DNA of 64,000 nucleotides from Palsa-601 sp963801185 (GCA_963801185.1 CAWDDW010000001.1:1-64000), one strand, 5' to 3'; counted from the stretch's first letter, positions 34,965-44,789 are shown. Numbers and translations: made by a program. Notes: generated from the letters alone by a model not told the origin.

Positions 34965-34975
34965 TTGGTTACCAA
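34965..34975. promoter_or_regulatory. candidate operator upstream of the fab operon
   Basis: TTGGTTACCAA is an interrupted palindrome about 80 bases ahead of fabD in the intergenic region. Fatty-acid operons are often controlled by repressors binding such sites. No exact match to a named operator is claimed. Confidence 0.3.
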
Positions 34976-35004
34976 CCCAACTTGACCAGGGGCCAAGGAG
35001 TGCG

Positions 35005-35793
35005 TCAGAAGGAGAGCTCCGCCCGGAGCGGCAGATGGTCCGAGTCGCCCGCCCGGACCACGCCACCGCCGAGCACCTTGACCGGCCGCGTGACGAAGAG
35101 ATGGTCGAGCTGATGACGGGGCCGACGCGCCGGCCAGGTCTTCCCGCGGGCCGAGCGACGCCATCCCCGCAGCACCGCCTCGAGCGGTGGACCCCAGAAG
35201 TTCATGTCCCCGCCGAGGACGGCGGGAACGCCCGGGGACGGGAGCATCGAGTAAAGGCGGCGCAAGTGCAACGGCGAGCCGTGCGTCGAGTGGGCCAAGT
35301 GAGTGCCGACCACGCGCAGCCCACTCCCGAGCGTCACCGAGAGCGCGGCGCGAGACGTGAAGTCACGGCGTAGCCGACCGAGCTCGATGATCCGCGACTC
35401 GGCGATGGCGTCGCGCGCGAGCAGGGCGAGCCCCCAGGTCCCCTCCTCGTACCCCGCTACGGTCGGGTCGCCTCGCCGGACGTAGCTCCCGACACGAAGT
35501 GCTCGTCTCGCCCGGCGGTAGGGCCTCGTGGGCTCCCATCCGTCTCCCGCGCCCGGGAGCTCCTCACGAGTTCTCCAGGCCTGTGAGAGCGGAAGCTCGA
35601 CCAGCCCAAGGGAAAGGGCATCGGCGATCTCCCGCGCTTGGCTGGCGGCGTTGAGGGGAGCGAAGACCTCCTGCAGGATGAGCACGTCCGCACCGATGAG
35701 GCGGCACGCCTCGATCAGGTCGTAACGCCGGCCGTAGCCGTCCATGCCCGCGTGGGCGTTGAAGGTCGCCACGATCACCGGGGTATCGCTCAT
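35005..35793 (-). CDS. endonuclease/exonuclease/phosphatase family protein
   Basis: 262 residues with the EEP fold motifs in order: ATFNAHAG, LILQEVF (metal-binding Glu), VVGTHLAHSTHG (catalytic His), GGDMNFWG (Asp/Asn) and DSDHLPLRAEL. No signal peptide, so probably cytoplasmic. The substrate (nucleic acid, phospholipid or sugar phosphate) cannot be told. Upstream of fabD on the same strand, but separated from it by 120 bases. Confidence 0.85.
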   Translation of the reverse strand: MSDTPVIVATFNAHAGMDGYGRRYDLIEACRLIGADVLILQEVFAPLNAASQAREIADALSLGLVELPLSQAWRTREELPGAGDGWEPTRPYRRARRALRVGSYVRRGDPTVAGYEEGTWGLALLARDAIAESRIIELGRLRRDFTSRAALSVTLGSGLRVVGTHLAHSTHGSPLHLRRLYSMLPSPGVPAVLGGDMNFWGPPLEAVLRGWRRSARGKTWPARRPRHQLDHLFVTRPVKVLGGGVVRAGDSDHLPLRAELSF

Positions 35794-35820
35794 CGAGCGC
35801 GCAACGGTAATCGGTTCGGC

Positions 35821-38232
35821 TCAGGTGACTGTGATGGTGACCTGCTTCGACTCGCCGAGCGCGTTCGTCGCGGTGCTCGCGCGCTGCACACGGAGGACGT
35901 AGGTGCCGGGCTTCTTCGTCGAGAAACCAAGCTCGTAACCCACCTCGCTCTTCCCGTTCGGGAGCGTCTGGAGCTGGATGAGAGCGGACGCACCGACGTG
36001 GGACCAGCTGCCGGCGACGAGCTCCTCGACCACGACCTTCTGGCCGGTCTCTTTCGGCGAGACCGTGCCGTAGAGCACGGTGGTCTTCCCGGGCGAGACG
36101 CTCGTCTTCGTAACCGACACTTTCACGACCTGGGCGACCGATACCTCCGCGTCCGAGCTGTCGGCCGGATCGTGGCCGCTCGACCCGATGAACTGCCACT
36201 CGTAGCGGGTGTTCGTCTTCGGGCTCACCGTGATGCTGGCACTGCCGCTCGAGCCCGTCGTCGCCGTCGCCACCTCGGTGAACAGGCCGCTCGTGCCGGG
36301 TCGCGAACAGAGCTCGACGACGACCCCCGTGATCGGCTTCGACTTGCTCGAGTCGGTGAGCGTCGTGGTGAGCGCGGTGCTCTTGCCGTAGTTGATCGTC
36401 GTGGCGGACGGCCCGGTGAGCTCGGTGCTGTCGCCCGGCGCGTACGGAGCCACGGGAGGTGACGGGCTCGACCAGCCGCCGGGGCCGACGCCGTTCACGG
36501 CTTGGACCTCGAACTCGTAGCTCGTGTAGTTGGTGAGGTTGCGGATCACCGCGGGCGAGCTCGACACGACGCCTGCGCTCGACCAGGTCGTCCCCCCGTT
36601 GGTCGATTGGCGGACGTTGTACTGCTCGATGGGAGCACCCCCGTCGCCCGGCGCTGTCCAGGTGAGCGTCACCTTCTGGTTACCCCGTGCCGCACGGAGG
36701 CCAGACGGCGTTCCCGGCACGTTCACGACCGGCCCCCCGGTGGCGGAGAGTGGGAGTTCGATCGTGCCTGCTGTTGTCGTGACCGTCACCTGACCGTTGA
36801 GCGAACCGGCTTTCGTCGGGGCGACCGTCACGTCGATCGTGCAGTAGGCACTCTCGACGGCCTTTATCAGCAGCGCGTAGGTGCAACTGTCGCCAGTGAC
36901 CGAGAAGTCGGTGCTTCCCGTCGTCGACACCTGCGATGTGCCGGCGAGGTCGCCTCCGTTGTTGAACACGTTGAAGCTCAGCGTCTTCGACAGTGCCTGG
37001 TCGACGGTCCCGAACCCGAGCGAGGACTGGCTCGGCTGCACATCCGGGGTCCCCGTTGCGCCGGACTGCACCGAACCGATGTCGCAGCTCGAGACGGGGG
37101 CGGCGAGCACGTACTCCCGTTGGTCGGCGAACGAGCAGCCGCCTGGAAATGCCGTTCCTTGTGCTTGGGTCGGCGGCAGGATCGACGGCGTCGGGCCACC
37201 GTTCTCGTCCGGCACGGCGAGCGTGTCGGTGAGCGCGATGTCCGTCGAGTCCTCGGCGCTGCAGGTCGAGCCCGTGAGGTTGTAGCCGTTGTCGGCGCCG
37301 GTTCCGCCGCCTCCGGACTCCCAGGCTCCCGTGCCCTCGCAGTCCTCCGCCGTGGACGACCCGCTCGGGAAGTTGTCGCCGACGATCGTGTTCTCGGCGT
37401 GGACCTCGGTGGTATCGCCATACAGGGCAACGCCGATCGAGTTATATGCGATGGTGTCTCCGTCGAGATAGGGCAGCGCGCCGTTCTCGGTGGTGAGCCC
37501 GGCAGCGGTGTTGCCGCTGAACGTGCTGTCGTCGACATTGCCGGTTCCGTCGATCTCCGCACCGGTCGAGTTGTTGAGGAAGGCGTCGTTCGTGACGTAG
37601 ACCGACGTCAGCTGGAAGTCGTCCTCGCCGGTTATGTAGTACATCCCAGTGCCGTCGGAGGCGGTCGCGTTCTCGAACAGGTCGTCACGCAGGTAGAGGT
37701 TGACGTTGTCGGCGGAGAGCCCGTACCGGGGCCCCGATGGGCCCGGATCGATGGCGACGTTCTCGATCGTCACCTTCTCGTAGAAGTAATAACCGGCTGT
37801 GAGATCGATCTCGGCGGCCGGCGGCGTGGCGCTGCAGTCGCTCGAGTCCCACGTGATCGTGCTGAGGGCGGCCTCCGGCCCGTTCACATCGGTGCCGCTC
37901 GGCTTACCGGCGAGGCCGACTCCCGCGATCGTGATCGGCCGGTAGTCGTACGGGATCGTGATCGGGCAGTAGGTGCCCGGCATGAGGGCGATCGTTGCAG
38001 GTGCAGAGCTCGCCCCTCCCTCCTCGGCATCGCTCAAGGCTTCGGGCAGTGTCAGGCAGCCCGGGACGCTGACCGACGTCCCGTAGCCACAGGCGAGGAA
38101 GAGATCGGGATTGATCGTGGTGGCGCCGGCCGGTGTGGCCGGGCCGAGACCGGCGCTTGCCAGCCCGGCAAGAAGCGTGCCGGCGACGAGGATCGCTCTC
38201 GCCGATCTGTCACGGCGTCTCCCGGTACCCAT
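35821..38232 (-). CDS. large secreted protein: beta-helix, fibronectin III and Ig-like domains
   Basis: 803 residues with a signal peptide (SARAILVAGTLLAGLASAGLG). Residues about 40-330 look like a right-handed parallel beta-helix (repeated NVNLYLRDDLFENATAS, SVYVTNDAFLNNSTG, VDDSTFSGNTAAG). Next comes an Ig-like segment (SSLGFGTVDQALSKTLSFNVF), then a fibronectin type III domain (SGLRAARGNQKVTLTWTAPG), then two further beta-sandwich repeats ending in a surface-exposed tail. It may bind or cut polysaccharide outside the cell; no catalytic set is obvious. GAGAGGGGG precedes ATG 38232. Confidence 0.8.
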   Translation of the reverse strand: MGTGRRRDRSARAILVAGTLLAGLASAGLGPATPAGATTINPDLFLACGYGTSVSVPGCLTLPEALSDAEEGGASSAPATIALMPGTYCPITIPYDYRPITIAGVGLAGKPSGTDVNGPEAALSTITWDSSDCSATPPAAEIDLTAGYYFYEKVTIENVAIDPGPSGPRYGLSADNVNLYLRDDLFENATASDGTGMYYITGEDDFQLTSVYVTNDAFLNNSTGAEIDGTGNVDDSTFSGNTAAGLTTENGALPYLDGDTIAYNSIGVALYGDTTEVHAENTIVGDNFPSGSSTAEDCEGTGAWESGGGGTGADNGYNLTGSTCSAEDSTDIALTDTLAVPDENGGPTPSILPPTQAQGTAFPGGCSFADQREYVLAAPVSSCDIGSVQSGATGTPDVQPSQSSLGFGTVDQALSKTLSFNVFNNGGDLAGTSQVSTTGSTDFSVTGDSCTYALLIKAVESAYCTIDVTVAPTKAGSLNGQVTVTTTAGTIELPLSATGGPVVNVPGTPSGLRAARGNQKVTLTWTAPGDGGAPIEQYNVRQSTNGGTTWSSAGVVSSSPAVIRNLTNYTSYEFEVQAVNGVGPGGWSSPSPPVAPYAPGDSTELTGPSATTINYGKSTALTTTLTDSSKSKPITGVVVELCSRPGTSGLFTEVATATTGSSGSASITVSPKTNTRYEWQFIGSSGHDPADSSDAEVSVAQVVKVSVTKTSVSPGKTTVLYGTVSPKETGQKVVVEELVAGSWSHVGASALIQLQTLPNGKSEVGYELGFSTKKPGTYVLRVQRASTATNALGESKQVTITVT

Positions 38233-38298
38233 GATGCTGCCCCCTCTCCGGCTCGAGCCAGTCAGCACGTCTGTTCGTCCTCTGCTCGATTCTCCTCG

Positions 38299-38381
38299 TG
38301 CCCGGAGCGGGACTCGAACCCGCACGCCCTTTCGGACAACGGCTTTTGAGGCCGCCGCGTCTACCGTTCCGCCATCCGGGC
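38299..38381 (-). tRNA. tRNA-Leu (anticodon CAA)
   Basis: An 83-base class II tRNA: acceptor stem GCCCGGA/TCCGGGC, anticodon loop CTCAAAA giving CAA, a long variable arm (GTCCGAAAGGGC) and T-arm GCGGGTTCGAGTCCCGC. The discriminator base is A and CCA is not encoded. It reads UUG leucine codons. Confidence 0.95.
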
Positions 38382-38436
38382 CTCGTGTCAGCGTACCTGC
38401 AGCACGGGGGTGGTGCCGATCTGCAAGCCTGATCGC

Positions 38437-41320
38437 ATGAAGGGCAGCCGGACGGAGCCGGTCGCGGACGGGCCGCTTCGCCCCGGCGAGCTGGCGGAGG
38501 TTGCCGTCCTCGGCGATCTGGCGCTCGTGCTCGAGGTCATCGGATGGTTCGCGCCGCTCGGCGGCGCGTTTCAGGCCCTCGCCATCGTGCCGTTCGCAGT
38601 GCTCTCCTCCCGGCATCGCATGCGGGCGGGGGTGATCGCGGTGGTGAGTGCCGCGACGGTGGCGTTTCTCGTCGGAGGGATCGGAATCGTCTTCCAGACG
38701 GCGCTCGCCGGGTCGGTCGGGCTCTCGATCGGGACGACCTTCCGGCGCAGGTGGACGCCGGCCGTCTCGATCGGGATGGCCGTCGGATTCGCTGGTGTGC
38801 CGATAGCTCTTGTGACCGACTTCATCGACTGGGTCTCTCCAGGCTTCCGGCAGCTCAGCTTCGATCAGGTGCGGATCGTGTGGCGTGACGTGCGCCGCGT
38901 GCTCGACAGCCTCGGGCAGTCGCAAGCCGCCGCCCGGGGCACCCACTCGCTCAACGTCGCGATCGCCGACTGGTGGATCACGATCCCGGTGGTCGAGCTG
39001 CTCGCGGTCTTCATCGTGGCTGGTTTGTGCTTGAGGATCCGCCCGTTTCTCCTCGTTCTCACGAGGACGTCGCTCGCTCCCTACACAGGTGGCCTCGCCG
39101 AGCGTGCAGACGGCAGCGATACTGCGATAGCACCGGTGCCGGCGCGCGTGCAGCAGGTGTGGTACCGCTATCCCGAGGCGGTCGGTGACGCCCTGATCGC
39201 CGTGGATCTCGACGTCAACGGCGGCCAGCTGCTCGCCCTGGTCGGCCCGAACGGTTCGGGCAAGTCGACTCTCGTGAGGGTTCTCGCCGGGCGTCTCGAG
39301 CCGGCGCTCGGGAGGGTCGATCGGCCCGGCCGGCCCGGCTACGGCGAGCGCGGCGGAACGGCCATGGTCTTCCAACGGCCCGAGAGCCAGGTCCTCGGGG
39401 TGAGGGTCCGTGACGACCTCTGGTGGGGGCTCCGGCCGGCAGATCGGCCCCCGATCGCGCCCCTGCTCGCCCTGGTCGGCCTCGAGGGACTCGCCGACCG
39501 CGAGACCGCCACGCTGTCGGGCGGCGAGTTGCAGCGCCTCGCGATCCGCGGCTGCGCTGGCCCACGAGCCGAAGCTCGTCATCTCCGACGAAGCCACCGC
39601 GATGGTGGACGCGGAGGGGCGTGCCGAGATAGTCGCCTTGCTCGAGCGCTTGCGCGACGACGGGATTGCCGTCGTCCATGTGACGCACCGTGCGACAGAG
39701 ACCCGAGTGGCCGACGTGATCGGGCAGATGAGCCAGGGAAGGATTGTCACTCTCGGCCCGCCGGTTCGCGAGGTGGTGGGGGAGCGGGAAGCCGAGCACG
39801 ACCGACGACTGGCCGAGCGCGCTGTACCGGGCCGCGAACGGGAGCGACCCTTCCCGCTCGTGCACCTGCGCGGCGTCGGCTACGAGTACGCCGCGGGCTC
39901 ACCGTGGGCCAAACGCGCCCTGCAAGGAGTAGACCTCGACCTCGGCACGGGCGAAGGGGTGGTCGTTACTGGAGCCAACGGCTCGGGGAAGACGACTCTC
40001 GCCTGGATCCTCGGCGGGTTGATGGCACCGTCGGAGGGGGTCGCGTCCATTGGCGGCAGTCCGATCGACTCCGTACCAGGTCGGGTCGGCGTCGCCTTCC
40101 AGCATGCCCGGCTTCAGCTCCTCAAGCCGTGGGCGCTCGCCGACGTGGCCGCCGGGTCGAGCGAGGAAGCCGCTCGCGAGGCGCTGAGAGCCGTCGCTCT
40201 CGACCCGGACGAGATCGGACCACGCCGGGTCGACGATCTGTCGGGCGGAGAGCAACGGCGTGTCGCCCTTGCCGGGCTCCTCGTGCGCCGTCCGGATCTG
40301 CTCGTGCTGGACGAGCCCTATGCCGGGCTCGACGACCAGGCTCGTTGGGCACTTGCGGCGGTGATGCGGGACCTTCGTCACAACCATGGGATCGCTACCG
40401 TCGTGGTCTCCCACGACCTGGACAACGCCGAGATGCTCGGGGACAGGCTCGTGAAGGCTCGAGGCAGGCGCCGTCGTGTCAGAAGAGCAGCTCACGCCAT
40501 GATGACTGACAGGACGAGCGCCAGGCGGACCGCCCGGCGCCGGCAGCTCGCCGACCTGCACGTGCTGAGGTACGTGCCGGGAACGAGCGCCATCCATCGC
40601 TGTTGGGCCGGGACGAAGATCCTCACGATCGCCACGTTGTCCATCGGGTTGCTGTTGTGGCCCACCTGGAGTGCGGCCGGCCTCATCGCAGCCCTCGTGA
40701 TGAGCGGGTTCCTCGTCGCGCGGTTGCCGGCCGGTGTGTCGCCCCGCGCCCCGGGCTGGCTGTGGGCGATAGTGGGCCTCGGCGCGGTTCTCGCGCTCGT
40801 CTCAGGCGGGCGGCCCGACGTCCATGTCGGCTCCCTCGAAGTGGGAGTAGGGGGGCTGGCGGTGTGGGCCCGTTTCTCCCTCATCGGCATCGAAGTGCTG
40901 GCGCTCGCAGCGCTGGTCGGCTGGACCACGCCCCTCGCCGACCTCGCGCCGGCGCTCGCAAGGTTGGGCACGCCCCTGCGGCGGGTCCGGGTCCCGGTGG
41001 ACGAGGTGGTGGGGGCGATAGCGCTCGGCATTCGTTGCCTTCCCCTCCTGCTCGGAGAAGCCCGTGTGCTGAGCGCCGCGCGCCGCACGCGGCGGCCTGA
41101 GCCACTTCACGGCCTGCAGGAGCGGGCCAACGCTCTAGAGGAGATCCTGTTCACGGCGCTGTCGAGTGCGCTGCGGCGAGCGAGAGAGCTCGCCGAGGCG
41201 ATGGAGGCGCGCGGCGGCACCCCAAGCTCGCTTCCCGAGACCCACCCGCTTGGGGCCGTCGACCTGGTCGTGCTCGGCCTCGCCGTTCTCGCGGTGGTCG
41301 GGATGGCCCTCCTGCGATAA
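38437..41320 (+). CDS. single-chain ECF transporter: membrane domain, two ATPases and EcfT, with a frameshift
   Basis: Energy-coupling-factor importers take up vitamins or metals using separate S, A, A' and T proteins. Here one open frame, after correcting a single base, would encode all: a hydrophobic segment of about 220 residues (S-like), ATPase 1 (GPNGSGKST, LSGGELQRL, DEATAMVD), ATPase 2 (GANGSGKTT, LSGGEQRRV, DEPYAGLD) and an EcfT-like membrane domain with the coupling motif EAMEARGG. The shift is at CC 39546-39547, where IRGC should read IAAAL. ATPase 2 and EcfT are fused with no break. Total about 960 residues; the substrate is unknown. Confidence 0.85.
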
Positions 41321-41377
41321 CCGTGAGCGTGCGAGCGTTAGCTCGAGCGTGAGCGTGGTGCGGCGCGTGAGCCTGCC

Positions 41378-41383
41378 TACACT
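41378..41383 (+). promoter_or_regulatory. -10 hexamer of the coiled-coil gene
   Basis: TACACT ends six bases before GTG 41390, with no Shine-Dalgarno, as at def. The preceding 45 bases are rich in GAGCGTG words and contain a small hairpin (CGAGC-GTTA-GCTCG, 41332-41345), perhaps ending the transporter transcript. Confidence 0.45.
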
Positions 41384-41389
41384 TCCCTT

Positions 41390-41674
41390 GTGGAGCGGCA
41401 GACCGTCGAGCGGCGTCTCACCGAGGTTCACGGACGACTCGTGAAGGCTCGCCAAGAGCTCGCCATCGTCGAGGAGCAACTGGCTATGTTCACCGAGACG
41501 GCCGAGGACGCCCGGTTGCGGGCGCTCGTGTCGGAGACGCCGCTCGCCAACCATGAGTGGCAGGAGGCCCGGCGCCACGAAGAGGCAATGACCCGGGGAC
41601 GGGACGCCGCGAGTGCTCGCGTGGCCGAGTTGGAGCGTGCACAAGACGAGCTGCTCTCAAAGCTCGTAGTCTGA
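41390..41674 (+). CDS. small coiled-coil protein
   Basis: A 94-residue, almost entirely helical protein with heptad-like spacing (VERRLTEVHGRLVKARQEL, then ARVAELERAQDELLSKL). Unrecognised by name, but short coiled-coil proteins of this type occur in many actinobacteria. It is followed 68 bases later by the ANTAR regulator. Confidence 0.6.
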   Translation: MERQTVERRLTEVHGRLVKARQELAIVEEQLAMFTETAEDARLRALVSETPLANHEWQEARRHEEAMTRGRDAASARVAELERAQDELLSKLVV

Positions 41675-41742
41675 TCCCGTCACCAAGGGACCTGGTAGGC
41701 GGACGCGGCACACTGCCGCACCGGACAGAAGGAGCGCGGAGA

Positions 41743-42348
41743 TTGAGCAGGACCGTCGTCATCGCCGAGGATGAAGCGATCGTGCGTCTCGATCTGCGGG
41801 AGATCCTCGAGGAAAACGGATTCGAGGTCGTGGGCGAGACCGGGCGCGGCGACGAGGCCGTCGCGCTCGCCAAGCAGCACGAGCCCGATCTCGTCATCCT
41901 CGACATCAAGATGCCGGGCCTCGACGGACTGTCGGCATCGAAGGAGATCAACGCAGAGCGCCGCTCAGCGGTGCTCATCCTCACTGCGTTCAGCCAGCGC
42001 AACCTGATCGAGGAGGCCCGCGACGCGGGTGCGCTCGCCTACCTCGTCAAGCCGTTCCAGCAAGAGGAACTGCTGCCGGCGATCGAGGTGGCACTCGGGC
42101 GTTTTGCCGAGATGCAGGCGCTCGAGGCCGAGAACGCCGCTCTCGCCGACGACAAGCGGAGCCTCGAAGAGCAGTTGGAGACGCGGCGCTGGGTGGATCG
42201 GGCGAAGGGCAAGCTGATGGACGATCACCAGCTCTCGGAGTCCCAGGCCTTCTCGTTCATCCAGCAGACGTCGATGAACCAGCGCACGACGATGCGCGAG
42301 GTGGCGAAGTCGGTGGTCGAGGGGTCGATCGCGCCCGAGCCGAGCTGA
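41743..42348 (+). CDS. ANTAR-domain response regulator (PdtaR-like)
   Basis: A receiver domain (1 to about 120) with IAEDEAIVRLD, phospho-Asp in LVILDIKMPG, Thr in LTAF and Lys in LVKPF, then a coiled coil and an ANTAR domain (WVDRAKGKLMDDHQLSESQAFSFIQ). ANTAR proteins bind paired RNA hairpins to stop transcription termination. The TTG start at 41743 is preceded by GAAGGAGCG. No sensor kinase gene is adjacent. Confidence 0.92.
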   Translation: MSRTVVIAEDEAIVRLDLREILEENGFEVVGETGRGDEAVALAKQHEPDLVILDIKMPGLDGLSASKEINAERRSAVLILTAFSQRNLIEEARDAGALAYLVKPFQQEELLPAIEVALGRFAEMQALEAENAALADDKRSLEEQLETRRWVDRAKGKLMDDHQLSESQAFSFIQQTSMNQRTTMREVAKSVVEGSIAPEPS

Positions 42349-42549
42349 TCGCTGGGCGCCTGTCGCCGCGAAACATGCCCGCCGCCCACAAAGCGCAACA
42401 GGCGCGACACGTTCCTCGTCTCTGAGCCGCTTTTCACCGATCTCACAGGCTTTACCCAGGTAGAGACGGTTAGAATTCCGACTGCGATCCGGACCACGCT
42501 CGCGCGCAAAGCGCGAAGAGCGCTCCGGAATGACCAAGCAAAGGGTTGC

Positions 42550-44019
42550 ATGTTCCTGACCTATCTCCGACGTGAGCTCCGGCGGCGCGCCAAGCAGGCC
42601 ATAGTCGTGGCGATCGGCCTCGCGATCGGGATTGGCCTCGTCATGACCGTGTCGTCAGCCTCGGCCGGCGTGAAGACGGCACAGGGGGAGGTGCTCCACT
42701 CTCTCTACGGCGTCGGCACGGACATGACCGTCACGAAGGCAGCGACGTTCGGCAGCGGGGGATTGCACTTTGGAGGCTTCGGAGGTGGGGCGACGTCCGG
42801 CACACGGCCTGCTGCTGGGACGAAGATCTCGCGCAACACCCTCACCCCGATCCCGGGGGAGGCGACGCTCCCTCAGAGCGACGTCTCCAAAGTGGCTCAC
42901 CTGAAGGGTGTTGCGGCGGCGAGCGGCGGCCTCTCCCTAACCGACACGAGCTTCTCGGGCACGATCCCGAGCTTCGGCTCGGGAGGGTTCTCCTCAGGTG
43001 TGCGCCCGAACTTCAACATCAACTCGTTCACCGTGGACGGCATCGAGGTGACCGGCTCGGGCTCCGGTATCGGGCCGCTCAGCAGCTCTCAGATCACGAA
43101 GGGGAGCTACTTCAAGTCCTCCCAGAACGACGCGGACGTGGCCGTAGTGAGCTCGACCTACGCCACTCAGCACAAGTTGGCGGTCGGGTCGAGCGTGGAC
43201 ATCACCGGCAAGAAGGTCGCGGTCATCGGCCTCGCCTCCGCCCCGACTTCGGCGGCTGACGTCTTTATCCCACTCGGCACGGCACAGAGGATCGCCGGGT
43301 TGAGGAACGACGTGACGATCATCTACGTCAGCGCGACCGGCGCTTCTACTGTCAACTCAGTCTCGTCGTCGGTGAAGAGCGCTCTCCCGACGGCCACTGT
43401 CACTACCTCTGCCAGTCTCGCGAGCGAGGTCACGGGCTCGCTCACGAGCGCCTCCAACCTGGCCACGAACTTAGGCAAGTGGTTGTCGATCCTGGCTCTC
43501 ATCGTGGCGTTCCTGATCGCCGGGCTCTTGATGATGGCAGCTGTATCCCGCCGGGTGCAGGAGTTCGGGACGCTCAAGGCGATCGGTTGGCGGACGCGGC
43601 GCATCGTGGGGCAGGTAATGGGCGAGGGCGTGACTCTCGGCCTAGCCGGAGGTGTGATCGGCCTCGGGCTCGGCGTGGCTGGCTCGGCGATCGTGACCGC
43701 CATCTCGCCGTCGCTCACGGCCACGGTGGGGTCCACGTTCGCCACCGGCGGAGGCTTCGGTGGCTTCGGTGGCTTCGGCGGCGGGAGCTTCCCCGGCGCG
43801 GGATCAGGTTCGCGGCCGTCCGGTTCGGGTTTCTTCGGGGGACGGGGCGGGGCCGCTGCTGCGCACACGGTCATCGTCCACCTGACAGCACCGTTGCAGG
43901 GCGGCACCATTGGGCTCGCCGTTGCGCTGGCAGTCACCGGTGGCCTCGTGGCCGGCTTGTTCGGCTCCTGGAGGGCGGCTCGGCTCCGACCGGCTGCAGC
44001 GCTGAGGAGGGTCGAGTGA
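42550..44019 (+). CDS. MacB/FtsX-type ABC transporter permease
   Basis: 489 residues. One trans-membrane helix near the N-terminus (AIVVAIGLAIGIGLVM), a large extracellular domain (about 40-300) and three C-terminal helices with the FtsX core LLMMAAVSRRVQEFGTLKAIG. The loop between the last helices carries a Gly/Phe-rich block (GGFGGFGGFGGG and GSGSRPSGSGFFGG), and another Gly-rich patch follows the first helix. Together with the ATPase downstream it forms a type VII ABC exporter or mechanotransmission unit. Preceded by a 201-base gap with a possible TAGAAT -10 near 42474. Confidence 0.85.
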   Translation: MFLTYLRRELRRRAKQAIVVAIGLAIGIGLVMTVSSASAGVKTAQGEVLHSLYGVGTDMTVTKAATFGSGGLHFGGFGGGATSGTRPAAGTKISRNTLTPIPGEATLPQSDVSKVAHLKGVAAASGGLSLTDTSFSGTIPSFGSGGFSSGVRPNFNINSFTVDGIEVTGSGSGIGPLSSSQITKGSYFKSSQNDADVAVVSSTYATQHKLAVGSSVDITGKKVAVIGLASAPTSAADVFIPLGTAQRIAGLRNDVTIIYVSATGASTVNSVSSSVKSALPTATVTTSASLASEVTGSLTSASNLATNLGKWLSILALIVAFLIAGLLMMAAVSRRVQEFGTLKAIGWRTRRIVGQVMGEGVTLGLAGGVIGLGLGVAGSAIVTAISPSLTATVGSTFATGGGFGGFGGFGGGSFPGAGSGSRPSGSGFFGGRGGAAAAHTVIVHLTAPLQGGTIGLAVALAVTGGLVAGLFGSWRAARLRPAAALRRVE

Positions 44020-44079
44020 CCTCGACGACAAGGCTTGGGCGAGATACCTGCCGCCCCGTTATCCAGGAGAGCCCGAGAC

Positions 44080-44769
44080 ATGTATGAGCTAACCGAGGTG
44101 CGTAAGTTCTTCGATAAGAGCGGCCAGATCGTGCGCGCGCTCGACGGCGTCAATCTCACGATCGGCGACGGGGAGTTCCTCGCCGTCCAGGGCCCGACGG
44201 GGCAGGGCAAGTCGACGCTCTTGCAGCTGCTCGGTGGGCTCGACCGGCCGAGCACCGGTCAGGTGCTCTTCGACGGACGCGACCTGGCGAAGCTCGCAGA
44301 GGACGAGCTGGCGGACCTACGGGCCTCCGCCTTCGGGTTCGTGTTCCAGACGTTCAACCTGATCCCTACGTTGACCGCGCAAGAAAACGTCGAGACGGCT
44401 CTTGTCCCCCTGCACAAGACGGCGGCCGCACGCCGGCAAGCGGCGCACGACTCCCTGGCAGAGCTCGGCCTGGCGGACCGTGCGACCCATCTGCCCTCTG
44501 AGCTGTCCGGTGGACAACAACAGCGAGTCGCTATCGCTCGGGCGCTCGTGAAAGACCCCAAGGTGGTGCTCGCCGACGAGCCCACCGGGAACCTCGACGA
44601 GGAGACCCGCGACGAGATCGTGTCGCTCTTGGAAGGGCTCTGGCGCGACCGTGGCCTTACGCTCATCATCGTCACCCACGACAGCACGGTTGCTCGCCGT
44701 GCTGCCCGGATAGCGATCATGCGGGGCGGCAGGGTGACGATCAAGAAACAACCCGAGCGCGTCGGCTGA
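44080..44769 (+). CDS. MacB/LolD-type ABC transporter ATP-binding protein
   Basis: 229 residues: Walker A GPTGQGKST, signature LSGGQQQRVAIARAL, Walker B VVLADEPTGNLD and switch VTHDS. This is the FtsE/LolD class that pairs with FtsX-type permeases, and it follows the permease gene by 60 bases. The ATG is preceded by AGGAGA. Convergent with the DtxR-like gene. Confidence 0.92.
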   Translation: MYELTEVRKFFDKSGQIVRALDGVNLTIGDGEFLAVQGPTGQGKSTLLQLLGGLDRPSTGQVLFDGRDLAKLAEDELADLRASAFGFVFQTFNLIPTLTAQENVETALVPLHKTAAARRQAAHDSLAELGLADRATHLPSELSGGQQQRVAIARALVKDPKVVLADEPTGNLDEETRDEIVSLLEGLWRDRGLTLIIVTHDSTVARRAARIAIMRGGRVTIKKQPERVG

Positions 44770-44789
44770 CGCGCTTCGCCGTTTGGAAC

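Noticed and set aside
36502..38349. Long open frame of 615 codons on the plus strand
   Set aside because: It is antisense to the secreted beta-helix protein, and its product is Arg/Val-biased nonsense with no fold; open only because of high GC.
38233..39750. In-frame extension upstream of the secreted protein start
   Set aside because: It runs through tRNA-Leu and antisense to the transporter gene; the signal peptide fixes the start at 38232.
41321..41377. Repeated GAGCGTG words as a possible repeat array
   Set aside because: Only a few irregular copies; they do not form spaced repeats like CRISPR or a regular tandem.
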